Source of the DNA: Pomacea canaliculata
Lineage: Eukaryota; Mollusca; Gastropoda; Architaenioglossa; Ampullariidae
Direction: 5' to 3'
Length of the DNA: 64,000 nt
Assembly (NCBI RefSeq): GCF_003073045.1
Contig: NC_037603.1
Location: forward strand, 16,622,192 to 16,686,191
A program made the position numbers and the translations under genes. Under the pieces are notes generated by a model that was given only the letters and a program-made list of their open reading frames with translations, was not told the origin of the DNA and ran no database searches. Shown piece after piece: positions 13,095 to 25,800 of this stretch. Positions within the stretch are counted from its first letter, which is position 1; each line of letters starts with the position of its first letter.

Positions 13095-15320
13095 ATTGTT
13101 TTAGTTTATTCCTTGTTGCTCCTTTGAGGAACATATAGGACCGCAACAACAACTCGCCAGCGGACCAGGTTTTGGGCAGCCCCCTTCAGTTGGGTCCATG
13201 TGGTTTCGACGTCTGTTGCCTCGCTCTCTACTTTTCTTTTTCAAGTCTTCTTTGGTCTCCCAACTCGATCTCCTCTTCCCCTGAGGACTCCAGTCAAGTG
13301 CCTGCTTGCCTATGGTGTCAGCTGGTTTGCGCAGGGTGTGTCCTATCCAGCCTCATTTGCGCGTGTTGATGTCTTGGCTGGTGGCATTCTGGTTGGTTCT
13401 TTTCTACAGACTGCTCTTGGAGATCTTTTCAGGCCATCTTATTCCAAGAATATATATGGCGTAGGCTTCGGTTGGTAAAGGTCTGTAGCTTGTTGTTGAT
13501 GGCATTTGTCACTCTCCAGGTTTCAGAACCATACAGTAGGACTGTCTTCACATTGGTCTTGAAGATGCGGGTCTTATTGCGAAAGGATAATGCTCGGGAG
13601 TTCCAGATGGGGCGTAGGCTGTTGAAAGCATCCCTGGCCTTGTTGATGCGGCTTTCGATGTCATCATCCGCTCCACCGTCCTTGTTGACGATGCTTCCCA
13701 GGTACGTGAAGCGGTCTGTTTCCAAGATGTTCTCTCCTTGAAGCTCGATTGGGAGTCCCTGCTTGTTGATTCTCACCACTTAAATTAGGTCTTCTCTCTG
13801 TTGACCTTTAAGCCATCTTTTCTGCTTCCTCTGCTAATTTAGTTTGTTTCGTGCATGTTGTTGCCGATGAGATAGAAGACTATATATAATGTCATCTGCA
13901 AAGTCCAGATCCTCTATAGCTGTTTGGTGAAGGTCCACTGCAGGATACCGCTGTTGTTGTCTTGCGCATAATCCAGTCTATATGACAATCGGGAAGATTG
14001 TTATATAGTGATAATAATATTCAACCGTCTTACGCAGGTCTTCACTATATAAGGTTTAGTGGGTTTACCATTGTCAATAACTTGGCAGAACGATTCTTCG
14101 TACAACCCTTGAATGATGTTTATGAGCTTAGGTGGAATGCCGTAGTGGATCATCAGACTCCAGATGACGTCCCTGTCTACACTGTCGAATGCCTTCTCAA
14201 AGTCCACAAAAGTTATATAGAGGGAGTACTGCCACTCAACAGACTGCTCGATGATGATACGGAGGGTGGAAATGTGGTCAGTGCACCTCTCCTCACTCGG
14301 ACATCTTGAAGACTCCTTCTCCACTTTCGAGCAACTGTTATATGGTCGATCTGGTTTTCAATCGGGCCATCAGGGGAAGTCCAATTACGTTGTCTTGTGT
14401 ATATTCTTGTGTGGGAACACAGTGCCACTTATCACATGGTAATTGAAAGTGCAGAAGTCTGTGAAAAGCTCCCCGTTTTCATGGCAGCTGCCGTCGCCAT
14501 GTCTTCCCATGATGAGTTCCCTATTGGTGTTATCTCCCACTTCAGCATTTAGGTCTCCCATAATGATCTTTAGATCTCTTCTTGGTGTGCGGTCAAGCAG
14601 AGACTGCGGGGAACTGTAGAAGTCTTTTTTTCCTCATCATCTGCTGCATTGGTTGGTGTTTAGCAATGGATGATGGTGATCTTCCTTCCTTTGGCGTTGA
14701 ATCTTGCTGACATGAGCCGTGGTGAGACTGGTTTCCGGGACATCAATGCCTTTTTTGCCTCTGTTGACATCAGCAGTGCTACTCCATGGGTATGATCGTG
14801 GTCCAGGTCTTTGTGGCCAGAGTAAATAATGGTTTCTCCTGATGTTGGTCTGGTCTGGCCACTTCCATTCTATCTGGTTTCGCATAGCCCGAGGACTCTG
14901 ATATTGTATTGTCTCATTTCTCTTGCCACTTGAACTGACTTGCCACATTCATAGAGGGTTCTGATGTTCCAGGTCCCTATCCTGTTTCTTGCCTTGGTCG
15001 TCAAAAGATGAGTAGGCAAGTTGGCTTCCTTAAGCCTTTCACCAGTATGCGTCATAAGCTCCTCTAGAAAGGAATCTTCCCGACCAGGCCTTTGTTGTGG
15101 TACTGTTGCGGTTTCTGTAACAGCTTTTTTTTAAAAAAATACATGTGGGTTGTTAGCCCAAAGCAAAACCTCCAACCTGGAGGGCCAGGGTGCAACATTT
15201 TAGTCTGGCTCTAACCCTGACAGACTGTTAGGCCTGGTTAGAACTGCCAGGAGTACAAGGCTTCCCCCGACATAGCTCTGTGGGTCGACAAGGCGCGCGT
15301 CACCACACCACTACAAGGTA
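13095..15320 (-). mobile_element. RTE-like non-LTR retrotransposon with internal deletion and frameshifts
   Basis: Reading right to left, a 5' leader (about 15320-15060) is followed by an APE-type endonuclease with IGTWNIRTLYECGKSVQVAR and NQIDHITVARKWRRSLQDV. The frame then jumps to RT motifs (FVDFEKAFDSVDRDVIW), FTYLGSIVNKDGG and VLLYGSETW. The C-terminus (WTQLKGAAQNLVRWR) runs into a tail containing AGGAGCAACAAGGAATAAAC. The endonuclease joins the RT palm near 14285 with the RT N-terminus missing, and stops and frameshifts occur throughout, so the copy is dead. Clade assignment is by overall resemblance only. It lies between FUNDC1 and IRAK4. Confidence 0.8.
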
Positions 15321-17154
15321 AGTTACACCAACTGGTGGTGGAAACGAAGGATTGACCTGCGTACAAATCTCTCCTCTCCGCTCGAATCTGTGTATGTATC
15401 TGTGTAAGTTTCTACAACGCTCACCAGGAGGCCGGGAAGGAAGTCAGTGGCGGTGTGGCATAGAAGACATGCTAACACGCCTTGGGTGCGCGCCGTCAGT
15501 CCGCTTGAAGTATGTACTGAATGTAGGTTGGCCGACTGCTGCCGTACGTAGGTACGTACATCAAAGCGGACCTACGAGTGGATGGTGCAGGAGGTGAGTC
15601 TGACAGCTATATACCTTGCCTACTGCTGGTGGTCTCAACCAGGTACAGCGACAGTACCCGTTCCTGTGCAGCTAGGTACCAACCGCCTTTGTAAATCACG
15701 AATTGCGTGTCTGTTGCTTTGGCCATGTGCGTGCGCGTTCACAACAGTGGCTAGACCGCTTTAATTAGCGTGATCACGACAGTCTGAGGAAGCTTTTCTG
15801 CGGACAGTTTGCTCAGCAACAAGTTCATTTTATGGTACCTCAAGGCTCAAGCTATATCCTCTGGCCTCTGCTGCTGGTGGGTTAGCTCCGTCTCGTTTTC
15901 GTCCCTTTAATTACTTGCTCTTCTTCGCCATTATCAGCCCTCGACAGCGGCTGCCCTCTGGTTGGTGGCCGTTTATATACCACAAAGTTAGACGTGCCAC
16001 TGTCGCTCTCATTTTCACCGGCAGATGACTCTGCCCTAGTGGTGTCGTCACCTCTGAGAGGGTGGCGTAATTTTCGTTGCCTTCGATGAAACGAGTGATC
16101 GCTCGCACCTTTTTGTTGATGTGCGTCCTCTAATATGCCACACACTGGTAGCAACATATTGCGGTGAAGAGTCCGTTTTTTTCTTTTGTAAGCTCAGTTT
16201 CGTGCTTCACACGTGTTGACCTGGCCACCATTAGTTTCGCTGGTTCCAGAATTCTCGGTTCGACCGCTAATCAAGTCTCTGCGCGACTGCTGTTTCACTG
16301 TTCTATATGGCGAGTCTACACAGTTTGGTGCCACCTCGGTCATACCCATGGATCTTTCACACGGAACCTTAATTGTTAACTATATAAACTGATGGTGGTT
16401 GTAAACAGTGCTGAAGGTCCCGGAAATCCTTCTATTCAAGAAGACCATATAATTATAAGCTCATTACAATACAAACGTGCACCAGAAAACATCGCATTTT
16501 ACCAAATGCCAAACGCAAAACATTTCAGATCTTTGCAGCATTTTTACAGCACAATATTTTAACTAAAGAGTACAAGATCGAGAGTTTCTGATATTATTCT
16601 ATTTCATCTACACGGAGGGGATTTAGAAGTAAACAGATGCTACCCTACGTACAAACATTTGGAGAGATGAACAGACGCCGTGTAGCTAAAATAAAATTAT
16701 TTCTTACAATACTTCCATGAGTCCGAATTTTGAGTTGCACACCTTTTTCCACCTTGCGACAACCCAGGCGGAGCAGTGCCTTCAACGTCTACCCGATCTC
16801 CCAGTCTCAGTTTGGTGCACGCTCGTTATTGGCGTCACGATCTCAGCTGGTACTTGAGATAAATGCGTATGAAGTGGACGACCATATCCTTCTACCCTCT
16901 TCTTGTACATCAACTCGAATTTAATTTGATAGCACCAATTTGAAAAGTAATAATTAAAAGTTTCATTATTACAGTATTTTTATTTAAAAATGGCAAAATA
17001 ACTGAGAGCTATTAAACATATAATACTACATTTGAAGCATAAAATCTCAAAACGAGGATGTTTACACTTTTTTTATTCTTCGGTTATTGTACTCACACAT
17101 ATCCCACATCCCCCAACACACAATTTTGATACATTGGTACCTTGGCACTAAACG
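15321..17154. other. unassigned region, partly GC-richer
   Basis: 15350-16380 is richer in GC and CpG than its surroundings. A minus-strand ORF at 16157-15882 (91 codons, acidic C-terminal half with GENESDSGTSNFVVYKRPPT) has no family I recognise. It could be an unassigned exon, but no flanking splice partner was found. 16380-17154 is AT-rich with nothing supported. Confidence 0.3.
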
Positions 17155-17305
17155 ACAACAATCGAGGCGCCAGGCAGTGAGGATTCAGATCTCGTCTCGG
17201 CACACTCTCTGTAGGCGGCACCTGTCCAAAGGGCTGGACGTTAGAGGTTTTCAATGGGTAATCTGTTTTCTCCCCCTACCTCAAGGTGGAAGCACTTTGA
17301 TGCCA
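17155..17305 (+). repeat. tRNA-derived SINE, second family, diverged
   Basis: Contains the box-B-like GAGGATTCAGATCTCGTCTC. It then has CACCTGTCC, AAGGGCTGGACGT, TTTTC, TCTCCCCCTACCTCAAGGTGG and AAGCACTTT. These occur in the same order as in the minus-strand copy at 52318-52125. The box A half is poorly preserved. Confidence 0.55.
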
Positions 17306-17486
17306 ACTAAAACAATCTGTTTGGGATGGTCAAGCGCAAATCTATTTTCCCCATAAGAAATAATGTTTATAGATTCAGGCATCCACCAACAGTTATTTCG
17401 TACTATTCGTAGTATTTTATGGTACAGTATAAATAAGAGTTTCTTTCTGGCTGTATTTATTATTTTGTTTATCCACACCAATAACA

Positions 17487-18078
17487 CCGTTTCACCTACC
17501 TTGGCAGCATAGTCAGCAGAAAAGACGGAGGTACAGATGAAGATGTCAAAAGCCGAATAAACAAAGCCAGGCTTGCATTCCACACCCTACAACCTATCTG
17601 GAACTCAAGGCTTTGTCCCTACACACCAAGATCCGCATCTATAATACAAATGTAAAGTCAGTCCTTCTGTATGGATCTGAGATATGGCGGGTGACAAATG
17701 CCATCACCAACAAGATACAGACATTCGTCAACAAATGTCTGCGCCGCATCCTTAACATCAGATGGCCTGAGAAGATCTCCAATACAGACCTGTGGGAGAG
17801 AGCCAACCAAAAGCCTGCCAGCCAAGACATCAAGAAGCGGAAGTGGGGCTGGATTGGCCACACTCTACGAAAGCCAGCCAACAATTTAACACAAGCTCTG
17901 GGCTGGAACCCACAGGGGAGGCGCAAGGTTGGGAGACCTAGACAGACGTGGAGGAGATCAGTCCACAGAGAGGCAGAGACAGCTGGCATGACATGGTCCC
18001 AACTGGAAAGGGATGCCCAGGACCGGGTCCAATGGCGGGGTGTGGTTGAGGCCACTGGGGGCGAATAGGAAACAACAA
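17487..18078 (+). mobile_element. 5'-truncated RTE-like retrotransposon with 13-bp target duplication
   Basis: The insert begins inside the RT thumb (RFTYLGSIVSRKDGGTDEDV). After a one-base frameshift near 17609 it continues in an open frame to a stop at 18066-18068, with LLYGSEIWRVTNAI, KRKWGWIGHTLRKP, GRRKVGRPRQTWRRS and TWSQLERDAQDRVQWR. The duplication CACACCAATAACA flanks it at 17474-17486 and 18079-18091. It retains the C-terminal portion that is poorly preserved in the 13-15 kb copy, and its last 120 bases recur at 46040-46165. Confidence 0.88.
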
Positions 18079-18091
18079 CACACCAATAACA

Positions 18092-18799
18092 ACAAAAATC
18101 TCCCTCTCTTGAGACCTTTGGTTTGTTAACAGTACTTCTTTCACTACATCAGTTGCTTTAATGGACTCTTTGTTTTAGTATTGTGGATATTGTTGACTTA
18201 ACTATGCCATACTAATTCAAACACACCTATACTTAGCAATAAGTTGAGTTTTTTAAAATTCAACTGTTGTTTTACTGTTTTCCCGTTTCCTTTTCCTTCA
18301 CTTTAGAAACTAGAAAGTTTCTTGGGTGCCATGATGACCATATGGTATACATATGTAAAGATATGTTTAAAAAAATATCATTAACACAGCAATGGAATCA
18401 ACACACAAAGTGAAGTATCAGGGGTAAGCATGGCATTGCATACAGTTTTTAGCACAATGGTTGAGTGCAGAGCAAGTGCACTGAAACAGAATTCTTTTGA
18501 AAATATTGGTCGAAGATCAAAATGTTTGAGTACAAAGCAGATTGAGTGCCAAGGTACCAATGTATTTTGGTGATATAAATTCTTTCTTCTAGAGGGATAA
18601 ATCTGCAATAAAAACCAACAGTAACAACATGAAAGAATTCCAGTATTTCTAAATGTGGGTACAGATATATATATATAAAAGCTTAAAAATATAAATACTT
18701 TAAACAACAAACAAAAAAATATGTGAACCACAGTCTCTTGCAATCTTCTGTTGCAGTAAGGATTGTCTTGTCTAGCACTGGTGAGTTTGGTTCATCTGG
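18092..18799. other. intergenic DNA without recognised features
   Basis: AT-rich DNA between two retroelement fragments. The open frames are short and have no family resemblance. TATATATATA occurs near 18668. Confidence 0.4.
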
Positions 18800-19790
18800 C
18801 AGGGCAGCGTTTTAAATGAATGGAATGATTGTCAGACAGATCCTCAACATGGGGACATCTCAAGGGTGTGTGTTTTCTCTCATCCTATTCTCTGTGTACA
18901 TTAATGAGCTTACTAATAACACTACTCTAAAACTTGTGAAACATGCAGATGACATGGACCTAATGGGCTGCCTCAGAGATGAACAGTCCCCATCACAGTA
19001 ATCTGCCTGTGTGGGGCTGGTTTGATTGCAGCTTTCTGGAGCTGAATGTTGGAAAAAAAGAAGAGATGTCCTTTGTTAAAAAGCATGATGGAAGAGATGG
19101 CACTATCTTTCTCTCCCTTTCACTTGAAATCAGGGGACAGCAGTTGCAGAGTACTAACAGTCTGAAGTCCTTTGGTATGGTCATAGATGACAGGCTCTCC
19201 TATGACACAAACGTTATGTACAAAACAGCCAAGCAGAGACTGCATCTTTTGAGGAAAGTCCATGGCTTTGCTCTAAAGTGCTGGAGGCAGTGTATAGGTC
19301 TCTTGCTGAAAGCTTTTTTCCTTCTAACATCACAGCTTGGTATGGCCACCTCCTCGTCAAAAATAAGAAGGCTGGTCACAGTCATCAACCAGGCAGGCAA
19401 GATAATTGGCATAACACAAATACTACCTTCTGATTTGTATATCCATGTAATCGGAAAGATGACATATACAAATAGTACAGACTCTCCATCCCAACTCTCA
19501 GCTACTACCTCCCAGCAGGTGCTACAAAGTGCCACTTGAGCAAAGAAATGTATACCTGAGGTCCTTCATGCCAACATTTGTCACCATCCCAGTAAGAAGT
19601 ACAAGGACTAATAGGATGAGATTGTATTAAATTGTATTTTCTTAGCATTATTTTATTTAGGAAGGGTGCATGTGCATATGTGTGAATGTGTAATCAACAC
19701 ATGATGAGTTGTTTGTAATTGTTCTTGTGTGAGCCAAAGGCAATTTTTTTTTCTGGCCTGAGCCTTAGACAGACAATAAAGATTGAAAAC
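18800..19790 (+). mobile_element. degenerate CR1/L2-like retrotransposon 3' part
   Basis: Frames at 18816-19001 and 18979-19539 carry broken RT motifs: GTSQGCVFSLILFSVYINEL, KHADDMDLMG (the catalytic Y/F-A-D-D box), FLELNVGKKEEMSF, LKSFGMVIDDRLSYDT and SDLYIHVIGKM. It ends with GACAATAAAG then ATTGAAAA, like the tails at 1985-2030 and 45590-45630. Stops and frameshifts make it non-functional. It lies just beyond the 3' end of IRAK4 in antisense orientation. Confidence 0.8.
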
Positions 19791-19864
19791 TGATGTAGAA
19801 ATGTCAAGTTAAGTTTATCTCACGTTGAAGAAGGAATCCGATATTGGATTCCTAAACAAAACCT

Positions 19865-22800
19865 CTAGGTAATCAATGTATCCAACTCAGGCTTGATGTC
19901 AATTACATTTGGCCTCACTTTCTTTCGGGTTTGCAAACATCTACATGCAATATCAAACAGTCCTTCAACAGTCTCTGATTTCCACATGCCAGCCGATGTG
20001 TCAAGAAAGTCATGTATCTGTGATGGTTTTTCACAATTCTCCAAGATATGGGTTGTGATGTCTTTCTCCTCTCTCATGTTGTCTTGTGCTGGAAGTCCTG
20101 TTCACATAATGGTAAACTGTAAGCTGTATTATTAATTATTAATGTAACTGTAGGCATATATCAAGAAAAATGTTTCCCGTTTAATAGAAAAATGCATTAA
20201 TCATATAGTAGAAATATTTCACAAACACACTTTTACAAGATCAAGGTAACTTAGTGTGTGTGTGTGTGTCGATGTGTACTATTTCCGCTGTAAGTGTTAA
20301 GATTACCTAATAATTTTACTGAAGTTTTAAAAACCACAAAAAATGTTTTACATTAAGGTTTGAAAACCATTTGAATTTTATTAAGGAAGGAGAAAAATCA
20401 TCAAATACACAAGAATAATGACTAATACTACCAACGGTCTGGGTCTGCATTTGGTTTTTAAACACAGCATAAGCAGTCTACTTTGTATAAAAGAGTGTCA
20501 TCTGCTGTAAGTAAGGGACTATCTGCTAAATAGCTGTCAGTACGACAGTGCCATGTCGTGAGATTTGTGTTTTTCTGTTGTCTGAATATATGACTGTCTG
20601 TAAAGTGTATAACTGCACTCTTGGAAAAGAAGTGGAATTTGATACGATACTGCTGCAGGTTACATCTCAGTCTGTATTTCACTAAGGAGTTTATGCAGCA
20701 TAGACAGCTTAAAAGGTTTCTTTTCACAGGATGAGGGGAAACTAGATGTAATGATGTGATAACACAAAAAAGGGCTGACAAAATATCCTGCTGAGAGACT
20801 GTTCTGTCAACAGTTAAAGATCCAATATTAAAGCAGCATTGGAAGAAGGTTAAGCCTTACATCTTTCGGGGTATAAACAAGTGACAGACATCATTAACTT
20901 GAGCCAGTTTAAATCCACATGCTCATATCAATTCTTACAATGTTGACTACCTGGCACATGACAGACATCAGTAACTCTAGCCAATTTATATCTGCCTGTA
21001 CTTGCTTATTTCAATTCTTACAATGCTGACTGCCTAATGTATGACTGACAATCTGCATTTCACAACCATGTCACTCAAGTAAATTTACCTGTGATAACCT
21101 CTAAAATAACAACTCCAAAGCTGTACGAGTCAAGTTTGGTAGACACATCAAAGCGAATGGCCTCCGGAGCCAAGTAAACAGGCGTTCCTATAACAACACT
21201 GACTTGTTTGACTGTCTGGCTGGCTCCTGATGGTGCTGCACATACTGTGGCAAAATCTCCCACCTGCATCAAATTAAAAACATCTGTCAGTATGCTTGAT
21301 AGAAGAAATGAAGCTGCTGACAGAAGGCAGATCTGGGTAATACTGGACAAAAAAAAAGGCCACTATTTTGTAGCAATAATGAAAACCAATGAAAATAAAT
21401 GAAGCAGAATAGTCTTGGAAAGAATACTGATGGACTGTTGTGTTTGTGGGAGGAAGAGAGGGGTGGGTGGAACTGACAGAAACCACATTTAAATTTAAAA
21501 ACATAAAAAAAAGTGCTATGCAAGGGATAAAAAGACTGATAAATAATAATATTTATTTTTATGGCACCATATCCCAGCCCTATGAGAAAGCTCATGGTGC
21601 TTTATAAATGATATTAATTATAACAACAATAATAATAATCATGATATGGACAGAAGACACCAACCAAGACAACAGGAAAGAAATGGGGATAACATGTGAA
21701 AACAGGATGATGATGATGATAATAATAATAATGCGTAATGCTTTTTGATTAACAATTTAACGAATACAGTACTCCATTATCTAACAAGTATATGAAATTT
21801 AAATAAATGCATAAATTATGGAAACACAGTCCTTGAGCCAGAAGACAACGGAGGACCAGATATTTGTCTGAGCAGCCTTGCGACACATTTCACAAAGATT
21901 TAAGGTTAGATCGTCATCAAAGAGGTCATTAGAAAGAATAGGTGCTAAGGATAAACCTCCGCTGGTCACACAAGCTGTAGATGGTTGGCTACCTCAAGTC
22001 ATCAAGAAATTTAGCTACACTGCACATGTTTTATCTCAATGTCAACGTGCACAAACAAGAAACTGGACTAAGATGACATGGCATCATAGTGAACAGATCA
22101 GCTGAAGCCATAGAAGTAAAACAAAATGTCACAATCGAGAAACACAGTCCAGAACATCACTAGGATCATGACAAGTTAAATAAAGAAGTCCAAAAATAAA
22201 AATAACTTATAAAAATAACAAAATCCAAAAAACTATGGAGAGCTAGCCCCTCAAGACGGTAAGACACAGGGACATCACTCTCCTTAAATGGGAAAATACA
22301 GACAGGTATTGTAATGACCAACATAACATGTTTTCTATTGCTGTTGTTTAAAAAGTTACTTATTACAAGTTACTGATAAACTGTGCTCACCTTGGCTGTA
22401 AACTGAGAATCAAGAAGAATGTTGGCACTCTTAATGTCCCGATGAACATGCTTCTGACTGTTGAGATAAACAATGCCACTGGCTGTTCCCTTTAAAATGC
22501 TTAGTCTCAAGCTTGCTGAGAGAGGAGGAGTCCCATTTAAACAGGCAAGCCGATCTTCTAAAGACCCATTTGAAAGGTATTGGTACACCTGCATTCATAA
22601 TTATTGGTACACCTGCATTCATAATTATAATTTTACAATTAAGAAATAAGAGGACTAGGAGTGTGAGTATGTGCTTTACAAATTTAGCATTTGTTATTAT
22701 TATTAACAAAAATAGTGAATTTCACTGGCCAGTTTAAATCTCCACATATGCAATCAATTACATATAATTCTTACATGTTAACTAAACACACATACTACTC

Positions 22801-25800
22801 TCTCTCACACACACACACATATAAATCTGTCACAGGACAAAGCAAAATCCTCATTTTCTGTCCAATCATTTCTCACGTTTTCCCAACATCTTCAATAAGA
22901 GTATATCAAAGCTTCACTTACAAAGCTGAGTGTGCATGCCCTACTCTAATACTAGATCTGATAATGCAAGGACAAGGTACCTCCCCTGACACAGTGCAAG
23001 AACAAAGTACTCAAAAAAAATTATACAAACAAAGTAGTATGACTTACAAGACATGGTGACACACCATCCACACTATAGCCCAAAAGATGAACAACATTTT
23101 CATGACGGTATTTGGACAATGTCTTCACTTCAGTCTCAATCTGTTTAACTAGATCCTCCATCTTCACCTGGCCATTCTGCTTCAGGCATTTGACTGCAAC
23201 CTTGAAACTATTGTGAAACTGTCCTACGTAGACCAACCCAAAGCCTCCTGATCCGATTAAATTACCTCCTGTAGACAAAAGAAAAGTGCGGCTGCTCTGT
23301 AGCTGAATATGCACAATTATTGTTTATGGCACATGCACAGTCCAAAGCTTTTAAGGTAGACATCACTGTTGACTGGGTTTGACTTTTGTGTGATAAATGC
23401 TTGCTTTTATTTTGACTGGAAATTATAGTTTGAATTATTTAATTAATGCTCACCATACCTAAAACAACCCACTACAATATAAGGCACAGGAATTTTTCCC
23501 ATAGACAAACCTGCTACTTTCCTAAATTTATTTCAAGATGCAAAATCTTACCTTTTTCAAGAGGTTGCTCATTGAAGTTGTTTGTAATATGACACAACAT
23601 TGAGTATGGTATATTCTGGATCTCAATACCATTCAGATCTGTTATAACAAAATACTCAGTTAATGCATTATTTCAGACTGTTTACCCAGACATACCTATA
23701 CATAATATGCCATGAGAAAAATAATGAAAGAACATATTAACTGAGTTTTTTTGCAGCTGTCTGGGATTACACTAATCTGGATTTATCATATAAGATTTTC
23801 TCTGACAAGAAAAAATAAAAGCACATCACTTTGAATCACTACCCCTTTGGTGAACAAAAAATCTCCTGCATAAAGTTAACACTAAAATCAAAATTAGCAA
23901 TCAAAAGAAGCAGAAAATCCTACAATAAAACTTATTTATAATGAATTTTTTTCTCAAATTCTCTCAAAGCAAAGATCCAGTGCAATTCAGTCAACGATTG
24001 GATGTTACCAGCTTATCCCCAAAAGTCAAATGAGCTTTAAGCATACATACCTATCAAAGATATCAAGTCACTTTCCTGGCTTTGTGCACATTGAGTATGC
24101 AGAAGTGATGCTGGACTGCCACTCTGTGCATCTTCTGAAACCTGACCAGAGATCCAGGATAAAATATGGGAACAGTCACTACATGAATCCAGCTGTGAAG
24201 ATAAATTATCTTTGCTTGTGGGTTTACAACAATCTGTTCCTTCTGCAGGCTGTTCTTTTGCCCCAAGGCCTGCATTACCATCCCCTGGTGACTGTTCACT
24301 GCTGATGTCTCCACTGATGCTTCCACAGTTATGGTCAGCATTTCGTGGTGCTGGACCAATATGTAGAAGGTCGTTGTGAAGATAGTCAGCGGCAGCAAGC
24401 AAATCAGCTGCAGTTAGAATGGCGATCAAGTGATGAATGCGGGCATTCTGAAATAAAACAGCACACAATGTAGTGTTCATGTATTGTACATGGCTCTATA
24501 ATATGCAATTCAGGATGCTGATCAAGGGGGGGGGAATTGGTGTTTTACGCCGTGTCAGCAGCTAAGGCTATATTACGGCAAGCAGCCAGCCCTGTAAACA
24601 GATGCCACGTGCAGAGAAAGATCAGCGTGCCCGAGACGAGAAATGAACTCAGGGCAGCCAACCTTCACTGTGTTGGTGACAGGCGCTAACAGCGCTAACC
24701 GTTGCGCCACCGGACCGCTCAGGATGCTGATCAAAAGTGAATCTATAGATTGGACTGCATTTATACCATTCTTAGATACATGACAGTTCCATAAACTTGA
24801 GAATGTCCTCTTTACACCAACAAATGAACATATACTAAATTTGCAAAAGAGATGACTGCTTCTACAATTCTTTTTTTAACTAACAATTGGGTAATGGTTA
24901 AATTTACCTGTGTCCCCCAGTCTTGAAGTACTCTTCGTGTTGCACTACCCCTCTGGCTTTGTCGGCTTTGATGTGCTATTATTTCAATCTGTTGATAGGT
25001 GTATCTGTAACATCAGTATTTAAAGTATGAAGCAGTCTAAACCTGAAAACAGGATAGGTACAGTGCCGACAGCTTAATTTTAAAAAAGTCTGCCACATCC
25101 TGATATTGTCTAAACCTTCGAATTTTACTATTAGAAAAATATTTATTGACAATCCCTAACATTGTAATCTAGTCTCAGGTCTTTGTGCCTCTTATACAAG
25201 CATACACTTCAGCTACCATAAACATAGATTACAGTGTGTGTGTGAGCACAATGTGGTATTTGTGTCTGATTAAAACAAAGTCATACCAACAGGAGACCAC
25301 ACACCTGCACATTCCCAAAACTGACACACATAGAAAGGCCAATATGTCAGCTTGAGTTTACTGTTTTAAATTATACTGATTAAGTGCACAGACCATGCAT
25401 GCAGGTGTCACACAAGAACACATACATCTCTATTTCATGCAATTATAAAAAAAGTAGTCAGCCAACAGCGTGTATAAGTTGGCTGATAAACCTCTACGAA
25501 TATTTCCTGGCTCCTAACTAATAATTATAAGGAGCTAAAATATTATTTGATTCCCTACATCTGATCGTGGCCTCTCTCCCGTCTCGCACCCTTCCCACAG
25601 TTCTGTCATGTAAGTGCCATAGATCAACAATTTGGGAGGTTGTCCCTTTCTGTGTGCACAACTTACCTAGGTTCTGCGTCGCTTTGTCCTGTCATCTCCA
25701 ATTTCTTTGGAATCTTCTCCGCGAACCTTTCCCACAAATTTCCTGGGTCCAGCATCGTCGCTAGTTTCGTGTAGGCAGAATGAGGCATGTGGCGAATAAA

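Noticed and set aside
13998..14309. Plus-strand ORF opposite the RTE RT domain
   Set aside because: It is a mirror of the minus-strand RT frame, which has clear family motifs.
17639..18055. 138-codon minus-strand ORF
   Set aside because: It is the antisense of the RTE C-terminal frame on +.
24660..24718. A genuine tRNA gene on the minus strand
   Set aside because: Boxes A and B are too far apart, no acceptor stem forms, and target duplications mark it as a SINE.
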